Below, piece by piece: positions 8,541 to 18,200 of a DNA stretch of 64,000 nucleotides (its first letter is position 1; each line of letters opens with the position of its first letter). The notes beneath the pieces were generated by a model. That model was given only the letters and a program-made list of their open reading frames with translations, searched no databases and had not been told where the DNA came from. Position numbers and translations under genes: made by a program. Source of the DNA: Alphaproteobacteria bacterium. GTDB lineage: Bacteria; Pseudomonadota; Alphaproteobacteria; JANSWW01. The stretch lies in the NCBI GenBank assembly GCA_024743275.1, contig JANSWW010000001.1:62001-126000 (forward strand), in the 5' to 3' direction.

Positions 8541-9701
8541 ATGAAGCGCCTGATGAAACTCGCCGGTCTCGGCGTCGCGGCGGCGGTCCTGTTCTATGGG
8601 GCCGTCTGGTATATGGCGGCCCGGCAAGCGCTGGACACGGCAACGCAGGTTGTTGCGTCTGCGGAACAGTCCGGCTGGGTCGTCCGGTCGGCCGAGGAGC
8701 CGTCGGTCGGTGGATTTCCGGGCCGACTCGTCGTCACCATGGGCGAGGTCACGGCCCGTCGGGTCCACGAGCGGGGCGAGGTCACCACCGTCACCCTGAC
8801 GCCGGAGGCCGCGATGCTGCCCTGGCGTCCGACCCGGCTCGATATCGCCTATACCGGCATCTCCTACCGGATCGACGACGCGGAGGGCGCTCCGCTGTTG
8901 CAGGCGGTCGCCGAGAGCGGTCACGCCGTGCTCGAACAGCCCGCCGACCGGGTGGGGCAGCGGGCCGAGGCGTCGATCCGCGATCTGCGCCTCACCGACC
9001 GGACCGGCGGTGGTGACGGCCTATCGCCCGGCCTGACCCTGGAAAGCGCGCGAATCGTCGGTCTTCTGGCGCCCGATCCGGCAGGCGGACCCGAGTCCAT
9101 CGCCATCGAGGTCGATCTCGACGCCCTCCGGGCGCAGCGGGCGGATCTTCAGGAGCTGTTCGGCGGTCGGCGCGGCGACCTCCATCTCAGCCTCACCGGG
9201 CATGGTGTTCTGGAGCTGATCCGGGCGACCCAGCAGCTCCGCCTCAAGGATCGCCCGCCGACCCGGGAGGAAGTCCTGGCCGTTCTGACCGGATGGCGTG
9301 ACGGTCGCGGGCGGCTGGTGCTCGACCGGTTGGCCCTGACGGTGACGCCGACGACCGTGACCGCGACCCTCGACGGGAGCCTGGATGACGCCGGTGAATG
9401 GGATGCAAGCGGCGTGATGGAGATCGAAGGCGTGATTCAGTTCCTCGCGGAGCCGGCGGCGACCACGTTGCTCGGCCCCAACGAGGTCCTGACCGCCCAG
9501 CTTATCGTCGCCGGGTTGACCGAGACCCTCGATGGCGGGCGTCATGGGGTGCGGCTCGACCTCGCCGTCGCCGACGGCGAGGCGCGGATCGGTCCGATCA
9601 TCCGTCAAGCGGTGCCCTCCGCCGCCGATCTCGCCGACCATATCGCCCAGCGGGTGGCGCGCGACTGGGACAACTTCCGGCTGGTGCCGGTCAAGAACTG
9701 A
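8541..9701 (+). CDS. DUF2125 family membrane-anchored protein
   Basis: 386 residues from the ATG at 8541. An N-terminal signal anchor (about residues 5-25) is followed by a long beta-rich, predicted periplasmic region. Markers of DUF2125 include GFPGRLVVTMGEV near residue 60, PWRPTRLDIAY, and a C-terminal FRLVPV. The family is common in alphaproteobacteria and its function is unknown. It is divergent from chaC and followed by the convergent aromatic amino acid genes. Confidence 0.8.
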   Translation: MKRLMKLAGLGVAAAVLFYGAVWYMAARQALDTATQVVASAEQSGWVVRSAEEPSVGGFPGRLVVTMGEVTARRVHERGEVTTVTLTPEAAMLPWRPTRLDIAYTGISYRIDDAEGAPLLQAVAESGHAVLEQPADRVGQRAEASIRDLRLTDRTGGGDGLSPGLTLESARIVGLLAPDPAGGPESIAIEVDLDALRAQRADLQELFGGRRGDLHLSLTGHGVLELIRATQQLRLKDRPPTREEVLAVLTGWRDGRGRLVLDRLALTVTPTTVTATLDGSLDDAGEWDASGVMEIEGVIQFLAEPAATTLLGPNEVLTAQLIVAGLTETLDGGRHGVRLDLAVADGEARIGPIIRQAVPSAADLADHIAQRVARDWDNFRLVPVKN

Positions 9702-9728
9702 GGCGCGGTCGAGACCCGGGGCGATGAA

Positions 9729-10619
9729 TCAGGCCTGCTTGGCCTCGATGATCGCCCTGCGGATCCCACGGGTCCGCGTGAACTCCCGGTGCAGGGTCTC
9801 GCCGTCGCCGGAGCGGATGGCGTCCTCCAGTTCCTCCAGGTCTTTGTGAAAGCGTTCCAGGATGCCGAGCACGGCCTCCTTATTGTGCAGGAACACGTCC
9901 CGCCACATCACGGGGTCCGAGGCGGCGATCCGGGTAAAGTCCCGAAAGCCGCTGGCGGAGAACTGGATCACCTCCCGCTGCAACTCGTCCTCCAGGTCGG
10001 CGGCGGTGCCGACGATGGTGTATGCGATCAGGTGCGGCAGATGGGAGGTGATGCCGAGGATGAAATCGTGATGGCTAACGTCCATCCGCGTCGTCTTGCT
10101 GCCCAGGGCCCGCCAGAAGGCCTCCAGTCGGGCCACCGGCTCCTCCGGGGTGCCGTCGAGCGGCGTGATGATCAGCCAACGGCCGTCGAACAGTTCCGCG
10201 AAGCCCGCTTCCGGGCCGGAATGCTCGGTCCCGGCCAGCGGGTGGGCCGGCACGAAATGGACGCCTTCCGGCAGATGGGGGCGGACCTGATCGATCACCG
10301 ACTGTTTGACCGACCCGACATCGGAGAGGATGGCCCCGGGCTTGAGATGGGGACCGACCTGCTTGGCCACGGCTTCGAAGGCCCCGACGGGAACGCTGAC
10401 GACGACCAGATCGGCGCCCTTCACCGCCTCCGTGATATCGCCATGATAGCTGTCGCCGAGCTCGAGGGCCTCCGCCTGTTCCAGGGTCCGCGGGCTCCGC
10501 GTATGGACCGCGATGTGGTCGGCCAGCCCGGCACGGCGGCAGGCATGGCTGATCGAGGACCCGATCAGCCCGATGCCGACCAGCGCGATCCGCTCAAACC
10601 GGGGGGGCGCTACGATCAC
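9729..10619 (-). CDS. tyrC: Prephenate/arogenate dehydrogenase
   Basis: 296 residues. The start is a GTG at 10619 that overlaps the hisC stop (GTGA), which excludes a longer frame read through hisC. The N-terminal Rossmann motif is LVGIGLIGSS. Family motifs follow: SDVGSVKQ, PAHPLAGTEHSG, HHDFILGITSHLPHLIAY and RIAASDPVMWRDV. It oxidatively decarboxylates prephenate or arogenate in tyrosine synthesis. It is co-transcribed with chorismate mutase and hisC, whose aminotransferase can supply the transamination step. A second, more divergent TyrA-like protein lies at 60903-61631. Confidence 0.92.
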   Translation of the reverse strand: MIVAPPRFERIALVGIGLIGSSISHACRRAGLADHIAVHTRSPRTLEQAEALELGDSYHGDITEAVKGADLVVVSVPVGAFEAVAKQVGPHLKPGAILSDVGSVKQSVIDQVRPHLPEGVHFVPAHPLAGTEHSGPEAGFAELFDGRWLIITPLDGTPEEPVARLEAFWRALGSKTTRMDVSHHDFILGITSHLPHLIAYTIVGTAADLEDELQREVIQFSASGFRDFTRIAASDPVMWRDVFLHNKEAVLGILERFHKDLEELEDAIRSGDGETLHREFTRTRGIRRAIIEAKQA

Positions 10620-11731
10620 GAAAGGAAGTCCTTGAGTCCTTGGACAAGAGCCTTCAACTGATCGCCGGGGCCGACGCTGACCCGGAAATGGTCGGGCAGC
10701 TTGTAGGACGCCATCTCGCGGACCAGGATTTTCCGCTCTTTGAGGAAATCGATCGCCTTGGTCGTCGTCTCGGCCGCCGTCATCCCTTTGACGGCGGGCA
10801 TCCTGACCAGGAAGAAATTGGCCACGGTCGGGAAGGTGACGATCCCCAGCGCCTCCAGTTCGGCCTGGATCCAGGGAAGCCATTCGTCGTTGTGGGCAAG
10901 CGAGCGGTCGAGGAAGTCGGCATCGCCGAGGGCGGCCTCCCCGGCCGCCTGGGCGGCGCCATTGACGTTGAACGGCCCCATCCCCCGGCCGAGCGCGTCG
11001 ATCAGATGGGCGGACCCGTAGCACCAGCCGAGCCGTAGACCGGCCATGGCGTAGAGCTTGGAAAAGGTGCGCAGCATCAAGACGTTGTCGTGCGCCTCGA
11101 CCATGTCGATGCCGGCCGAGTAGTCGTTGCGGCGGCAGTATTCGGCATAGGCCGCGTCGAGCACCAGCACGACATCGGAGGGCAAGCCGTCATGCAACCG
11201 CCTCACCTCGTCGACGCTGAGATAGGTGCCGGTCGGATTGTTCGGATTGGCCAGGAACACGAGCTTGGTGCGCTCGGTCACCCGTTCCAGGATCGCATCC
11301 ACGCTGACCGTGAACTCCACATCCGGGGCCACGACCACCGTCCCGCCGACGAACTTGGTGCTCAGCGTGAACATGGTGAAGGCGTATTGGGTGACGATGA
11401 CCTCGTCGCCGACCCCGACAAAGGTCGAGATCGTGTGCAGGATCAACTCGTCCGATCCGTTACCGATCAGAATGCGCTTCCAGTCGAGGCCGTAATGTCT
11501 GCCGAGCGCCATGGCGAGCCCGACGGACCGGGCCTGCGGATAGTGCCACATCTCCTTGGCGGCCCGCTGATAGGCCTCGATCGCCTTTGGACTGGGGCCG
11601 AGGGCGCCCTCATTCTGGTTGAGCCGCATGTATTCGGCGGAGTTTCCCGGCGGCTGTGACGCCTGGTAGTGGGATAGGGTGGCAATCGCGGGGCGGGGCT
11701 GGGGAAGGGCGGAAGGGGTTTTCTGGGACAT
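10616..11731 (-). CDS. hisC: Histidinol-phosphate/aromatic aminotransferase
   Basis: 371 residues from the ATG at 11731 (MSQKTPSALP); a GTG three codons upstream at 11740 is possible, and neither has a strong ribosome binding site. It is a fold-type I PLP enzyme with LNQNEGALGPSP, LANPNNPTGTY, LDAAYAEY and the PLP lysine in RTFSKLYAMAGLRLGW. HisC-type enzymes act in histidine synthesis, but this copy lies between chorismate mutase and tyrC, so aromatic transamination (tyrosine/phenylalanine) is at least part of its likely role (inference). It overlaps tyrC by 4 bases. Confidence 0.92.
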   Translation of the reverse strand: MSQKTPSALPQPRPAIATLSHYQASQPPGNSAEYMRLNQNEGALGPSPKAIEAYQRAAKEMWHYPQARSVGLAMALGRHYGLDWKRILIGNGSDELILHTISTFVGVGDEVIVTQYAFTMFTLSTKFVGGTVVVAPDVEFTVSVDAILERVTERTKLVFLANPNNPTGTYLSVDEVRRLHDGLPSDVVLVLDAAYAEYCRRNDYSAGIDMVEAHDNVLMLRTFSKLYAMAGLRLGWCYGSAHLIDALGRGMGPFNVNGAAQAAGEAALGDADFLDRSLAHNDEWLPWIQAELEALGIVTFPTVANFFLVRMPAVKGMTAAETTTKAIDFLKERKILVREMASYKLPDHFRVSVGPGDQLKALVQGLKDFLS

Positions 11732-11788
11732 GGTCGACACCGTCTTTTGTATGGGTCTCTTGTCTGGAAGTCAGGGGATCGGCACGTG

Positions 11789-12610
11789 CTACAGGGCGAT
11801 CGGGACGGGATATCCGCCGATCGCCACAATATGTCGGTCTTCCCGCGACAGCCCTGCGACCGTTTGCGACTCCGGCCCGTGGTGCCCGTCGAGTTCGACA
11901 AGGCACCAGCGCGGCCCGTTGCCTCCCCCCATCGGGGTGACGACGAGCCGTCCGCCGGCCTTCTCCACCTGACCGGCGAAGGACCCAAGCGAGGTATCGC
12001 CGTCCAGTTCGACCGCCAGCAGGGACTTGTCGTCGCCCGAGGGGTCGAAGGGGACCGGGGCGATCATCGCGGCATCGACGGCGCTGTCCTTGGCATTGGT
12101 CGGTCCGTAGAGCGGCAGCCGGGCGGTCAGGCGCACGGACTGTTTGCCGGCGGCCAACTGCCGCCACCAGGGATTCCGGTCCGCGTCGTTGGCGAAGGCG
12201 ACCACCCCAATGGCCGCCTTGCCGTCCCGGACGGCCCGGACCACGGCGGCGGCTGTCGAATGGCGCTCCAGCGGTACGGAGGCGCCGAAATGGTCGCGCG
12301 CCGTGTCCCAGCAGCTATCGCCCTCCGCCGGGGCCTCGACGGCGATGGTGAACGGGCCCTGGACGGCGCAGGCGGCGGCGACGATCTCGCGCCAGATGCG
12401 GAGCAGGGCGACGGTCGGCAGATTCCCTTCATGGCGGGCGACCAGGGTGCGCAGGATCGATGCCTCGCGGGCCGGGCGCGCCGGATTGCCGCCGGTATCG
12501 CCCTTGAAGGCGGCGATCTCCTCGACGACGGAAATGCGTTGGCGCAGAAGATCGTGCAGGGCGCTGTCGATCTCATCGATGCGGGCGCGAAGGTCGTCGA
12601 GTGTTGTCAT
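11789..12610 (-). CDS. Chorismate mutase (AroQ) with a C-terminal extra domain
   Basis: 273 residues. Residues 1-90 are an AroQ-type helical chorismate mutase: LRARIDEIDSALHDLLRQR, then the helix 3 region LRIWREIVAA. The remaining ~180 residues contain GSFAGQVEKAGGRL and WCLVELDGHHG, which look like an ACT-type module at the end. The middle (CWDTARDHFGAS, KAAIGVVAF) resembles a degenerate prephenate dehydratase-like binding fold, but I cannot identify dehydratase catalytic motifs. It is first in the set with hisC and tyrC, converting chorismate to prephenate. The C-terminal part may bind an aromatic amino acid for feedback control (inference). Confidence 0.85.
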   Translation of the reverse strand: MTTLDDLRARIDEIDSALHDLLRQRISVVEEIAAFKGDTGGNPARPAREASILRTLVARHEGNLPTVALLRIWREIVAAACAVQGPFTIAVEAPAEGDSCWDTARDHFGASVPLERHSTAAAVVRAVRDGKAAIGVVAFANDADRNPWWRQLAAGKQSVRLTARLPLYGPTNAKDSAVDAAMIAPVPFDPSGDDKSLLAVELDGDTSLGSFAGQVEKAGGRLVVTPMGGGNGPRWCLVELDGHHGPESQTVAGLSREDRHIVAIGGYPVPIAL

Positions 12611-12716
12611 GGGCGGAAGAGGCGGGTCCGAAATGGAAAAGCGACCCGCATCGTTACTGCGTCATTCGGCCGAACGCAAAGGGAAACAGGGGGAGGCCGC
12701 GGTGCGGAGGGTGGGG

Positions 12717-13496
12717 TCAGCTCTCAGGCTTGCCGTCCCGTGGGCTCGTGGTCTCGTTGCGGCTCCTGGCGGCCGCCGTGGTGGCGGCGCTGGGCACCGG
12801 GACCAGGATGCGGCGGCGGGCGGGCGCGTTGTGCAGGGAGCCCGCATAGATCTGTTTCTCCGCCTCGACGAGGTTGACCCCGCCCAGGGACGAGAACCAG
12901 CGGTGGCCCAGCTTCTCCCAGGCGCCGGCGGCGCGCAGGACCAGGCGGGAGCGGCTCGGCGGAAGATAGAGGCCGCGCGACTGCCGTGTCGGCTGAAACA
13001 GGGTGTCGCGGAGAAGACTGGTCATCTGCGACCGCGAGAAGGGGTGCCCCTGGCCGAAGGGGGTGGAGTCCGCCATGGACCACAGACCGTGCCGGTTCGG
13101 CACCAGCAGCAGCATCCTGCCGTTACCCTTGAGGACCCGCCAGCACTCCCGCAGCATCCCACGGAGATTCTCCGTCGTTTCCACCGCATGGACCAGAAGG
13201 ATCTTGTCGACCGACAGGTCCGGCAGCGGAATTTCCGTCTCCTGGGAGAGGGCGACCCGGTTGCGGCCGTCCCTGGGCCAGCTTTCGACCCCCTGGGCGG
13301 CCGGCATCAGGGCGAGGATCTGGTCGGCGTCGTCCAGGAACGGTCCGAGATAGGGCGTAGCGTAACCCAGGCCCAGGACCGTCTCGCCCTTGACCGACGG
13401 CCAGAGCGTCCGGAGCTGGTTGCGCAATACCCGGCGCGCCGCCTGGCCGCGCGGCGAGGCATAGAAATCCCTGAGATCGATCACGTCCATGAACAT
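12717..13496 (-). CDS. SAM-dependent methyltransferase (class I)
   Basis: 259 residues from the ATG at 13496 (MFMDVIDLRDFY). The glycine-rich SAM loop is degenerate (VLGLGYATPYLGPF), followed by the methyltransferase-11-type stretch ILLVHAVETTENL and ECWRVLKGNGRMLLLVPNR. The substrate is unknown. It is divergent from gloB with 76 bases between starts; this methyltransferase-gloB pairing is frequent in alphaproteobacteria (recalled). The C-terminal ~60 residues, rich in Arg and Ser, look disordered. Confidence 0.82.
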   Translation of the reverse strand: MFMDVIDLRDFYASPRGQAARRVLRNQLRTLWPSVKGETVLGLGYATPYLGPFLDDADQILALMPAAQGVESWPRDGRNRVALSQETEIPLPDLSVDKILLVHAVETTENLRGMLRECWRVLKGNGRMLLLVPNRHGLWSMADSTPFGQGHPFSRSQMTSLLRDTLFQPTRQSRGLYLPPSRSRLVLRAAGAWEKLGHRWFSSLGGVNLVEAEKQIYAGSLHNAPARRRILVPVPSAATTAAARSRNETTSPRDGKPES

Positions 13497-13572
13497 GGTC
13501 TTGACCTTAGCACTTTTCCGGGCGACTTGGAGTCGAAAGGGATGAAACAACCTAATATCGGGAGTCACTCAT

Positions 13573-14340
13573 ATGGGCCTGGATGTCCGGCAAATCAGCG
13601 TTTTGAGCAACAATTACGTCTATTTGGTCCGGGAAACCGAAAGCGGGCTCGTCGCCATCGTCGACCCGGCGGAGGATGCGCCGGTGCGGGCCGCGCTCGC
13701 CGATCTCGGATGGACCCCGACCCATATCCTCAACACCCACCACCACGCCGACCACACCGGCGGCAATCTCACGCTGAAGCGGGATTTCGGGCTGACGGTG
13801 GTCGGTCCGAAGGCCGATTCGGGGCGGATTCCCGGGATCGACGTGGCGCTGGCCGATGGCGACAGCTACGCCTTCGGGGCGGCCACGGCCAAGGTGTTCG
13901 ATACGCCGGGCCACACGCGCGGGCACATCGCCTATTGGTTCGAAGCGGATAAGGCCCTGTTCAGCGGCGATACCCTGTTCGCGCTCGGCTGCGGGCGGCT
14001 GTTCGAGGGGACCCCGCAGCAGATGTGGACGTCCCTGCAGAAGCTTCGGGCGCTGCCGGACGATACCACGGTCTACTGCGCCCATGAATACACGCAGTCG
14101 AACGCGGACTTCGCCCTGTCCATCGACGGGGACAACGCCGCGCTGAAGGACTACGCCGCCGACATCAAGGCGAAGCGGGCGGCGGGCAAGCCGACGGTTC
14201 CCTCCCCCCTCGGGCTCGAGAAGAGGACCAACCCCTTCCTCAGGGCGGACGATCCGGCGCTTGCCGCCCGGGTCGGGCTCGCCAGGGCCGATTCGACCGA
14301 GGTTTTCCGCGAAATCCGGGCCCGTAAAGACTCGTTTTGA
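13573..14340 (+). CDS. gloB: Hydroxyacylglutathione hydrolase (glyoxalase II)
   Basis: 255 residues. The metallo-beta-lactamase motif THHHADHTGG holds the binuclear metal ligands, with further ligands in DTPGHTRGH, FSGDTLFALGCGR and YCAHEYTQSN. The C-terminal domain has the substrate-binding K/R region (LGLEKRTNPFLRADD). Length is standard. It hydrolyses S-lactoylglutathione in methylglyoxal detoxification. The downstream GST suggests a glutathione-related group. Confidence 0.95.
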   Translation: MGLDVRQISVLSNNYVYLVRETESGLVAIVDPAEDAPVRAALADLGWTPTHILNTHHHADHTGGNLTLKRDFGLTVVGPKADSGRIPGIDVALADGDSYAFGAATAKVFDTPGHTRGHIAYWFEADKALFSGDTLFALGCGRLFEGTPQQMWTSLQKLRALPDDTTVYCAHEYTQSNADFALSIDGDNAALKDYAADIKAKRAAGKPTVPSPLGLEKRTNPFLRADDPALAARVGLARADSTEVFREIRARKDSF

Positions 14341-14383
14341 ATAAGCAACAAAAACGAATGGACAAGAATCAGGGAGACATCCG

Positions 14384-14995
14384 ATGAAATTGCGTTTTGC
14401 CGAAGCCTCGCCCTATGCCCGCAAGGTCCGGCTCCTCATCCGGGAGGCGGGTCTCACCGCGAAGGTCGACGAGATCGAGCTGCATACCTCGCCGGTCTCC
14501 ACGGCGGATGTCTTGTGGACGGAGAATCCGACCGGCCGGATCCCGGTTCTGATCCTCGACGATGGTTCCTCCCTTTATGACAGCCGGGTGATCACCCAAT
14601 ATCTCGACAGCCTCCACAACGGCCCGGCCCTCTACCCGGCCGGGGGGGATGACCGGTGGACCGTGATGCGCCGGGAAGCGATCGCCGAGGGCCTGTTGGA
14701 TAGCGCGGTCAACACCCGCTACGAGATGGCCCTGCGTCCGGAAGGCCTGCGCTGGACCGAATGGATCGAGGCCCAGCTCGGCAAGATCCGCAAGGCGCTC
14801 GACGCCATGGAAAGCGAGGTGGACGGCCTGGGCGAGCGGGTAACCATGGCCCAACTCTCCTTCGCCACCGCGCTCGGCTATCTCGATTTCCGCTTCGCTG
14901 ATCTCGGCTGGCGGCCCTCCCATCCGAAGCTGGCCGCCTGGTTCGACGCCTTCGCCAAGCGTCCCGCCATGCTCGAAACCCGGCCGCCCGCCTGA
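14384..14995 (+). CDS. Glutathione S-transferase family protein
   Basis: 203 residues. It has an N-terminal thioredoxin-like domain beginning MKLRFAEASPYARKVR (the Ser/Tyr position typical of bacterial GSTs), the cis-Pro GRIPVL, and the DSRVITQYLD glutathione-binding region. The C-terminal helical domain ends LAAWFDAFAKRPAM. The substrate is unknown. Its stop overlaps the ATG of the cupin gene by one base (TGATG), implying co-translation. Confidence 0.9.
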   Translation: MKLRFAEASPYARKVRLLIREAGLTAKVDEIELHTSPVSTADVLWTENPTGRIPVLILDDGSSLYDSRVITQYLDSLHNGPALYPAGGDDRWTVMRREAIAEGLLDSAVNTRYEMALRPEGLRWTEWIEAQLGKIRKALDAMESEVDGLGERVTMAQLSFATALGYLDFRFADLGWRPSHPKLAAWFDAFAKRPAMLETRPPA

Positions 14996-15456
14996 TGAGT
15001 GTGGCGCTTTACGGAGGTGAACAGTCCCAGGAGGAGGCCATCGCCCTCCTGGGCCTGGAGCGTCACCCGGAAGGGGGCTGGTTCAAGGAAATCCATCGCG
15101 AGGAGGGTGCGGACGGCGGACGCGGCGCCCTCACCTCGATCTATTATCTGTTGGGCTTGGACGAGGTGTCCGCCTGGCACCGGGTCACCGACGCGACGGA
15201 GGTGTGGTGCTGGCACGCCGGCGCGCCGTTGGCGCTCACGCTGTCGCCAAACGGCCATGACGCGGAAGCGCACCGCCTGGGTCCGAACCTGGCGCAGGGC
15301 GAACGGCCACAGGTCATCGTGCCGAAGAATTGGTGGCAGACGGCGGAAAGCCTGGGCCGCTGGACGCTGGTCGGCTGCGTGGTGGCCCCGGCCTTCAGCT
15401 TCGACGGCTTCGAGATGGCGCCCAAGGACTGGCGGCCGACGCCGCGCTCTTCCTGA
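14995..15456 (+). CDS. Cupin DUF985 family protein
   Basis: 153 residues. It starts at the ATG overlapping the GST stop. It has the DUF985 cupin pattern: LGLERHPEGGWFKEIHRE, TSIYYLLG, VSAWHRVTDATEVWCWHAG and VIVPKNWWQTAE. Proteins of this family are small cupins with no firmly assigned reaction. The metal-ligand-like His residues (AWHRV, WCWHAG) are retained. Confidence 0.88.
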   Translation: MSVALYGGEQSQEEAIALLGLERHPEGGWFKEIHREEGADGGRGALTSIYYLLGLDEVSAWHRVTDATEVWCWHAGAPLALTLSPNGHDAEAHRLGPNLAQGERPQVIVPKNWWQTAESLGRWTLVGCVVAPAFSFDGFEMAPKDWRPTPRSS

Positions 15457-15503
15457 ATGGAAGAGCCCTATCGTGCCGGGGAATCCTGGCGCGCCGAGGA
15501 ACG

Positions 15504-16382
15504 CTATCGCGTCGGAACGGGGGTCTCGCTGGAATAATCGTAGAAGCCGCGGCCCGCCTTCCGGCCGACCCATCCCGCCTCGACATACTTTACCAGCAGC
15601 GGGCAGGGGCGGTATTTGCTGTCCGCCAGCCCTTCATAGAGCACGTTCATGATCGCGAGACAGGTGTCGAGGCCGATGAAGTCCGCCAGCTCGAGCGGGC
15701 CCATCGGGTGGTTCGCCCCCAGCTTCATGGCCGTGTCGATGGCCTCCACATTGCCCACACCTTCATAGAGCGTGTAGACCGCCTCGTTGATCATCGGCAG
15801 CAGGATGCGGTTGACGATGAAGGCCGGGAAATCCTCGGCGGACGCGACCGTCTTGCCGAGCCGCTCCGAAAGCTCCCGGATCGACTGGAAGGTGTCTTCC
15901 TCGGTCGCGATGCCGCGGATGAGCTCGATCAGCTTCATCAGCGGCACCGGATTCATGAAATGCATGCCCATGAACCGGCCCGGACGGTCGGTGACCGAGG
16001 CCAGCCGGGTGATCGAGATCGAGGAGGTGTTGGAACAAACGATGGCGTGTTCCGACAGATGCGGGACAAGCGTCTTGAAGATCTCGCGCTTGACCTCTTC
16101 CTTTTCGGTCGCCGCCTCGATCACCACATCCGCCGATTTGAAGTCGGCATAGTCTTGCGTCTTGGTGATCCGGGCGATTGTCGGGCCGATCACCCCGGGG
16201 TCGAGTTTGCCGCGATTGGCCTGGCGATGAAGATTCTTCTCGATGGTGGCGATGGCGCTGTCGAGCTGGTCCGCCGACACATCGAGAAGCGTCACGTCAT
16301 ATCCGGCCACCGCGGCGACATGGGCAATCCCGCTTCCCATCTGGCCGGCTCCGATGACACCGACCGTCTTGATATCGGGCAT
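15504..16382 (-). CDS. hbd: 3-hydroxybutyryl-CoA dehydrogenase
   Basis: 292 residues. The NAD-binding motif is VGVIGAGQMGSGIA at the N-terminus. The catalytic signature regions are SNTSSISIT, GMHFMNPVPLMKLIE (catalytic His/Glu) and NRILLPMINEA. The family's C-terminal domain ends VGRKAGRGFYDYS. It interconverts acetoacetyl-CoA and 3-hydroxybutyryl-CoA. It is last in a minus-strand run after etfB-etfA, the order commonly seen in alphaproteobacteria, and probably serves butanoate and ethylmalonyl-CoA metabolism with the genes further right. Confidence 0.94.
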   Translation of the reverse strand: MPDIKTVGVIGAGQMGSGIAHVAAVAGYDVTLLDVSADQLDSAIATIEKNLHRQANRGKLDPGVIGPTIARITKTQDYADFKSADVVIEAATEKEEVKREIFKTLVPHLSEHAIVCSNTSSISITRLASVTDRPGRFMGMHFMNPVPLMKLIELIRGIATEEDTFQSIRELSERLGKTVASAEDFPAFIVNRILLPMINEAVYTLYEGVGNVEAIDTAMKLGANHPMGPLELADFIGLDTCLAIMNVLYEGLADSKYRPCPLLVKYVEAGWVGRKAGRGFYDYSSETPVPTR

Positions 16383-16409
16383 TCCTCTTTCTCCCCCAAA
16401 CCCGTGGCG

Positions 16410-17342
16410 TTAGCCGAGCTCCTGCTCCAGCTCCGGAACGATCTTAAACAGATCGCCGACAATTCCATAGTCGGCAACTTGGAAAATCGGCGCTTCCTCA
16501 TCCTTATTGATGGCGACGATCACCTTGGAATCCTTCATCCCGGCGAGATGCTGGATGGCGCCGGAGATGCCGACGGCGATGTAAAGTTCCGGGGCGACGA
16601 TCTTACCGGTCTGGCCGACCTGATAGTCGTTCGGCACGAAACCGGCGTCGACCGCGGCCCGGCTGGCGCCGACGGCGGCACCCAGCTTGTCGGCGATCTT
16701 CTCCAGCATCGGGAAATTCTCGCCGGACTGCATGCCCCGGCCGCCGGAAATCACGATCTTGGCGCTGGTCAGTTCCGGGCGCTCGGATTTGGAGAGCTCC
16801 TGACCGATGAAGCTGGACAGCCCCTGGTCGCCGGCCGCGTCGACGGCCTCGACGGCGGCGGACCCACCCTCGGCGGCGGCGGCGTCGAAGCCGGTCGCCC
16901 GCACGGTGATGAGCTTTTTCGGGTCGGACGACTGCACGGTCGCCATGGCGTTCCCGGCATAGATCGGACGCACGAAGGTGTCGGCGCCGACCACTTCGAC
17001 GATCTCGGAAATCTGCTGCAGGTCCATCAGGGCGGCGATGCGCGGCATCAGGTTCTTGCCGAAGGTGGTGGCCGTCGCCAGCACCGCGTCATAGGCGTCC
17101 GCGGTCTTGACGACCAACGGGGCCAGGTTTTCGGCCAGCGGGTTGGCGTATTCGGCCGAATCGGCGTGCAGGACCTTCTCGACGCCGGCGATTTTCGCCG
17201 CCGCGTCGGCGATCGCCTGGGAGCCGCTGCCGGCGACCAGAACGTGGACCGGACCGCCGACTTCCGCCGCGGCGGTGACCGCGTGCAGGGTGGCCGGGAT
17301 GAGGGCGCCGTCCTTGTGTTCGGCGATAACCAGAGAAGCCAT
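16410..17342 (-). CDS. etfA: Electron transfer flavoprotein alpha subunit
   Basis: 310 residues from the ATG at 17342, which has a strong GGAGGA site just upstream. The C-terminal FAD domain is recognisable: [57 protein letters not shown] and [20 protein letters not shown]. With EtfB it accepts electrons from acyl-CoA dehydrogenases (such as Mcd at 19887) and passes them to ETF:quinone oxidoreductase. It lies 52 bases downstream of etfB. Confidence 0.97.
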   Translation of the reverse strand: MASLVIAEHKDGALIPATLHAVTAAAEVGGPVHVLVAGSGSQAIADAAAKIAGVEKVLHADSAEYANPLAENLAPLVVKTADAYDAVLATATTFGKNLMPRIAALMDLQQISEIVEVVGADTFVRPIYAGNAMATVQSSDPKKLITVRATGFDAAAAEGGSAAVEAVDAAGDQGLSSFIGQELSKSERPELTSAKIVISGGRGMQSGENFPMLEKIADKLGAAVGASRAAVDAGFVPNDYQVGQTGKIVAPELYIAVGISGAIQHLAGMKDSKVIVAINKDEEAPIFQVADYGIVGDLFKIVPELEQELG

Positions 17343-17394
17343 ATCTTCCTCCGTCAATTGGGTGTGGGCGCTGCTTCCGGCGGGAGCGCGGCCG

Positions 17395-18144
17395 TTAGAT
17401 CACCTTCGCTTCGTTCTTCAGCTTGTCGACCAGGTCGGACACGGTCTCGACCTTGATGCCGGCCTCGCGCTTCGGCGGCTCCTCGACCTTGAGGGTGGTG
17501 AGGCGCGGCGCGATGTCGACGCCGAGATCGCCCGGCTCCATCGTGTCGATCGGCTTTTTCTTGGCCTTCATGATGTTCGGCAGCGAGGCGTAGCGCGGCT
17601 CGTTCAAGCGCAGATCGGTCGTGACCACCGCCGGCATCTTGAGGTCGACCTTCTCCAGCCCGCCGTCGATTTCCCGGGTGACGTGCAGCGTCCCGTTCTC
17701 CGGCGCGATCTCGGAGGCGAAGGTGCCCTGGCTCCAGCCGAGGAGGGCGGAGAGCATCTGGCCGGTCTGGTTCGCGTCGTCGTCGATGGCCTGCTTGCCG
17801 AGGATCACCAGTTCCGGCGCTTCCTTGTCGACAACCGCCTTCAAAAGCTTGGCGACGGCCAGCGGCTGCAGCTCTTCGTCGGTCTTGACGTGAATGCCCC
17901 GGTCGGCGCCCATGGCCAGGGCCGTCCGCAGGGTTTCCTGGCACTGCTGCACGCCCAGGGAGACGGCGACCACTTCCGTGGCCGTGCCGGCCTCTTTCAG
18001 GCGAATGGCCTCCTCTACCCCGATCTCGTCGAAGGGGTTCATGGACATTTTCACATTCTGCGTTTCAACGCCCGTCTGGTCGGCTTTGACGCGGATCTTG
18101 ACGTTGTAGTCGACGACCCGTTTGACGGCGACGAGAACCTTCAT
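17395..18144 (-). CDS. etfB: Electron transfer flavoprotein beta subunit
   Basis: 249 residues beginning [20 protein letters not shown]. The ETF-beta signature is present: [34 protein letters not shown] and [13 protein letters not shown] (ending in the recognition-loop region). It binds AMP and forms the recognition loop for partner dehydrogenases. It is first in the etfB-etfA-hbd set, with a palindrome resembling a LiuR operator 57 bases upstream. Confidence 0.97.
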   Translation of the reverse strand: MKVLVAVKRVVDYNVKIRVKADQTGVETQNVKMSMNPFDEIGVEEAIRLKEAGTATEVVAVSLGVQQCQETLRTALAMGADRGIHVKTDEELQPLAVAKLLKAVVDKEAPELVILGKQAIDDDANQTGQMLSALLGWSQGTFASEIAPENGTLHVTREIDGGLEKVDLKMPAVVTTDLRLNEPRYASLPNIMKAKKKPIDTMEPGDLGVDIAPRLTTLKVEEPPKREAGIKVETVSDLVDKLKNEAKVI

Positions 18145-18200
18145 GGTTCCTCCCCCACTCTTCTCTTATCGGCGGGGCGGGCGGAGTTCCTGCCCCGAGG

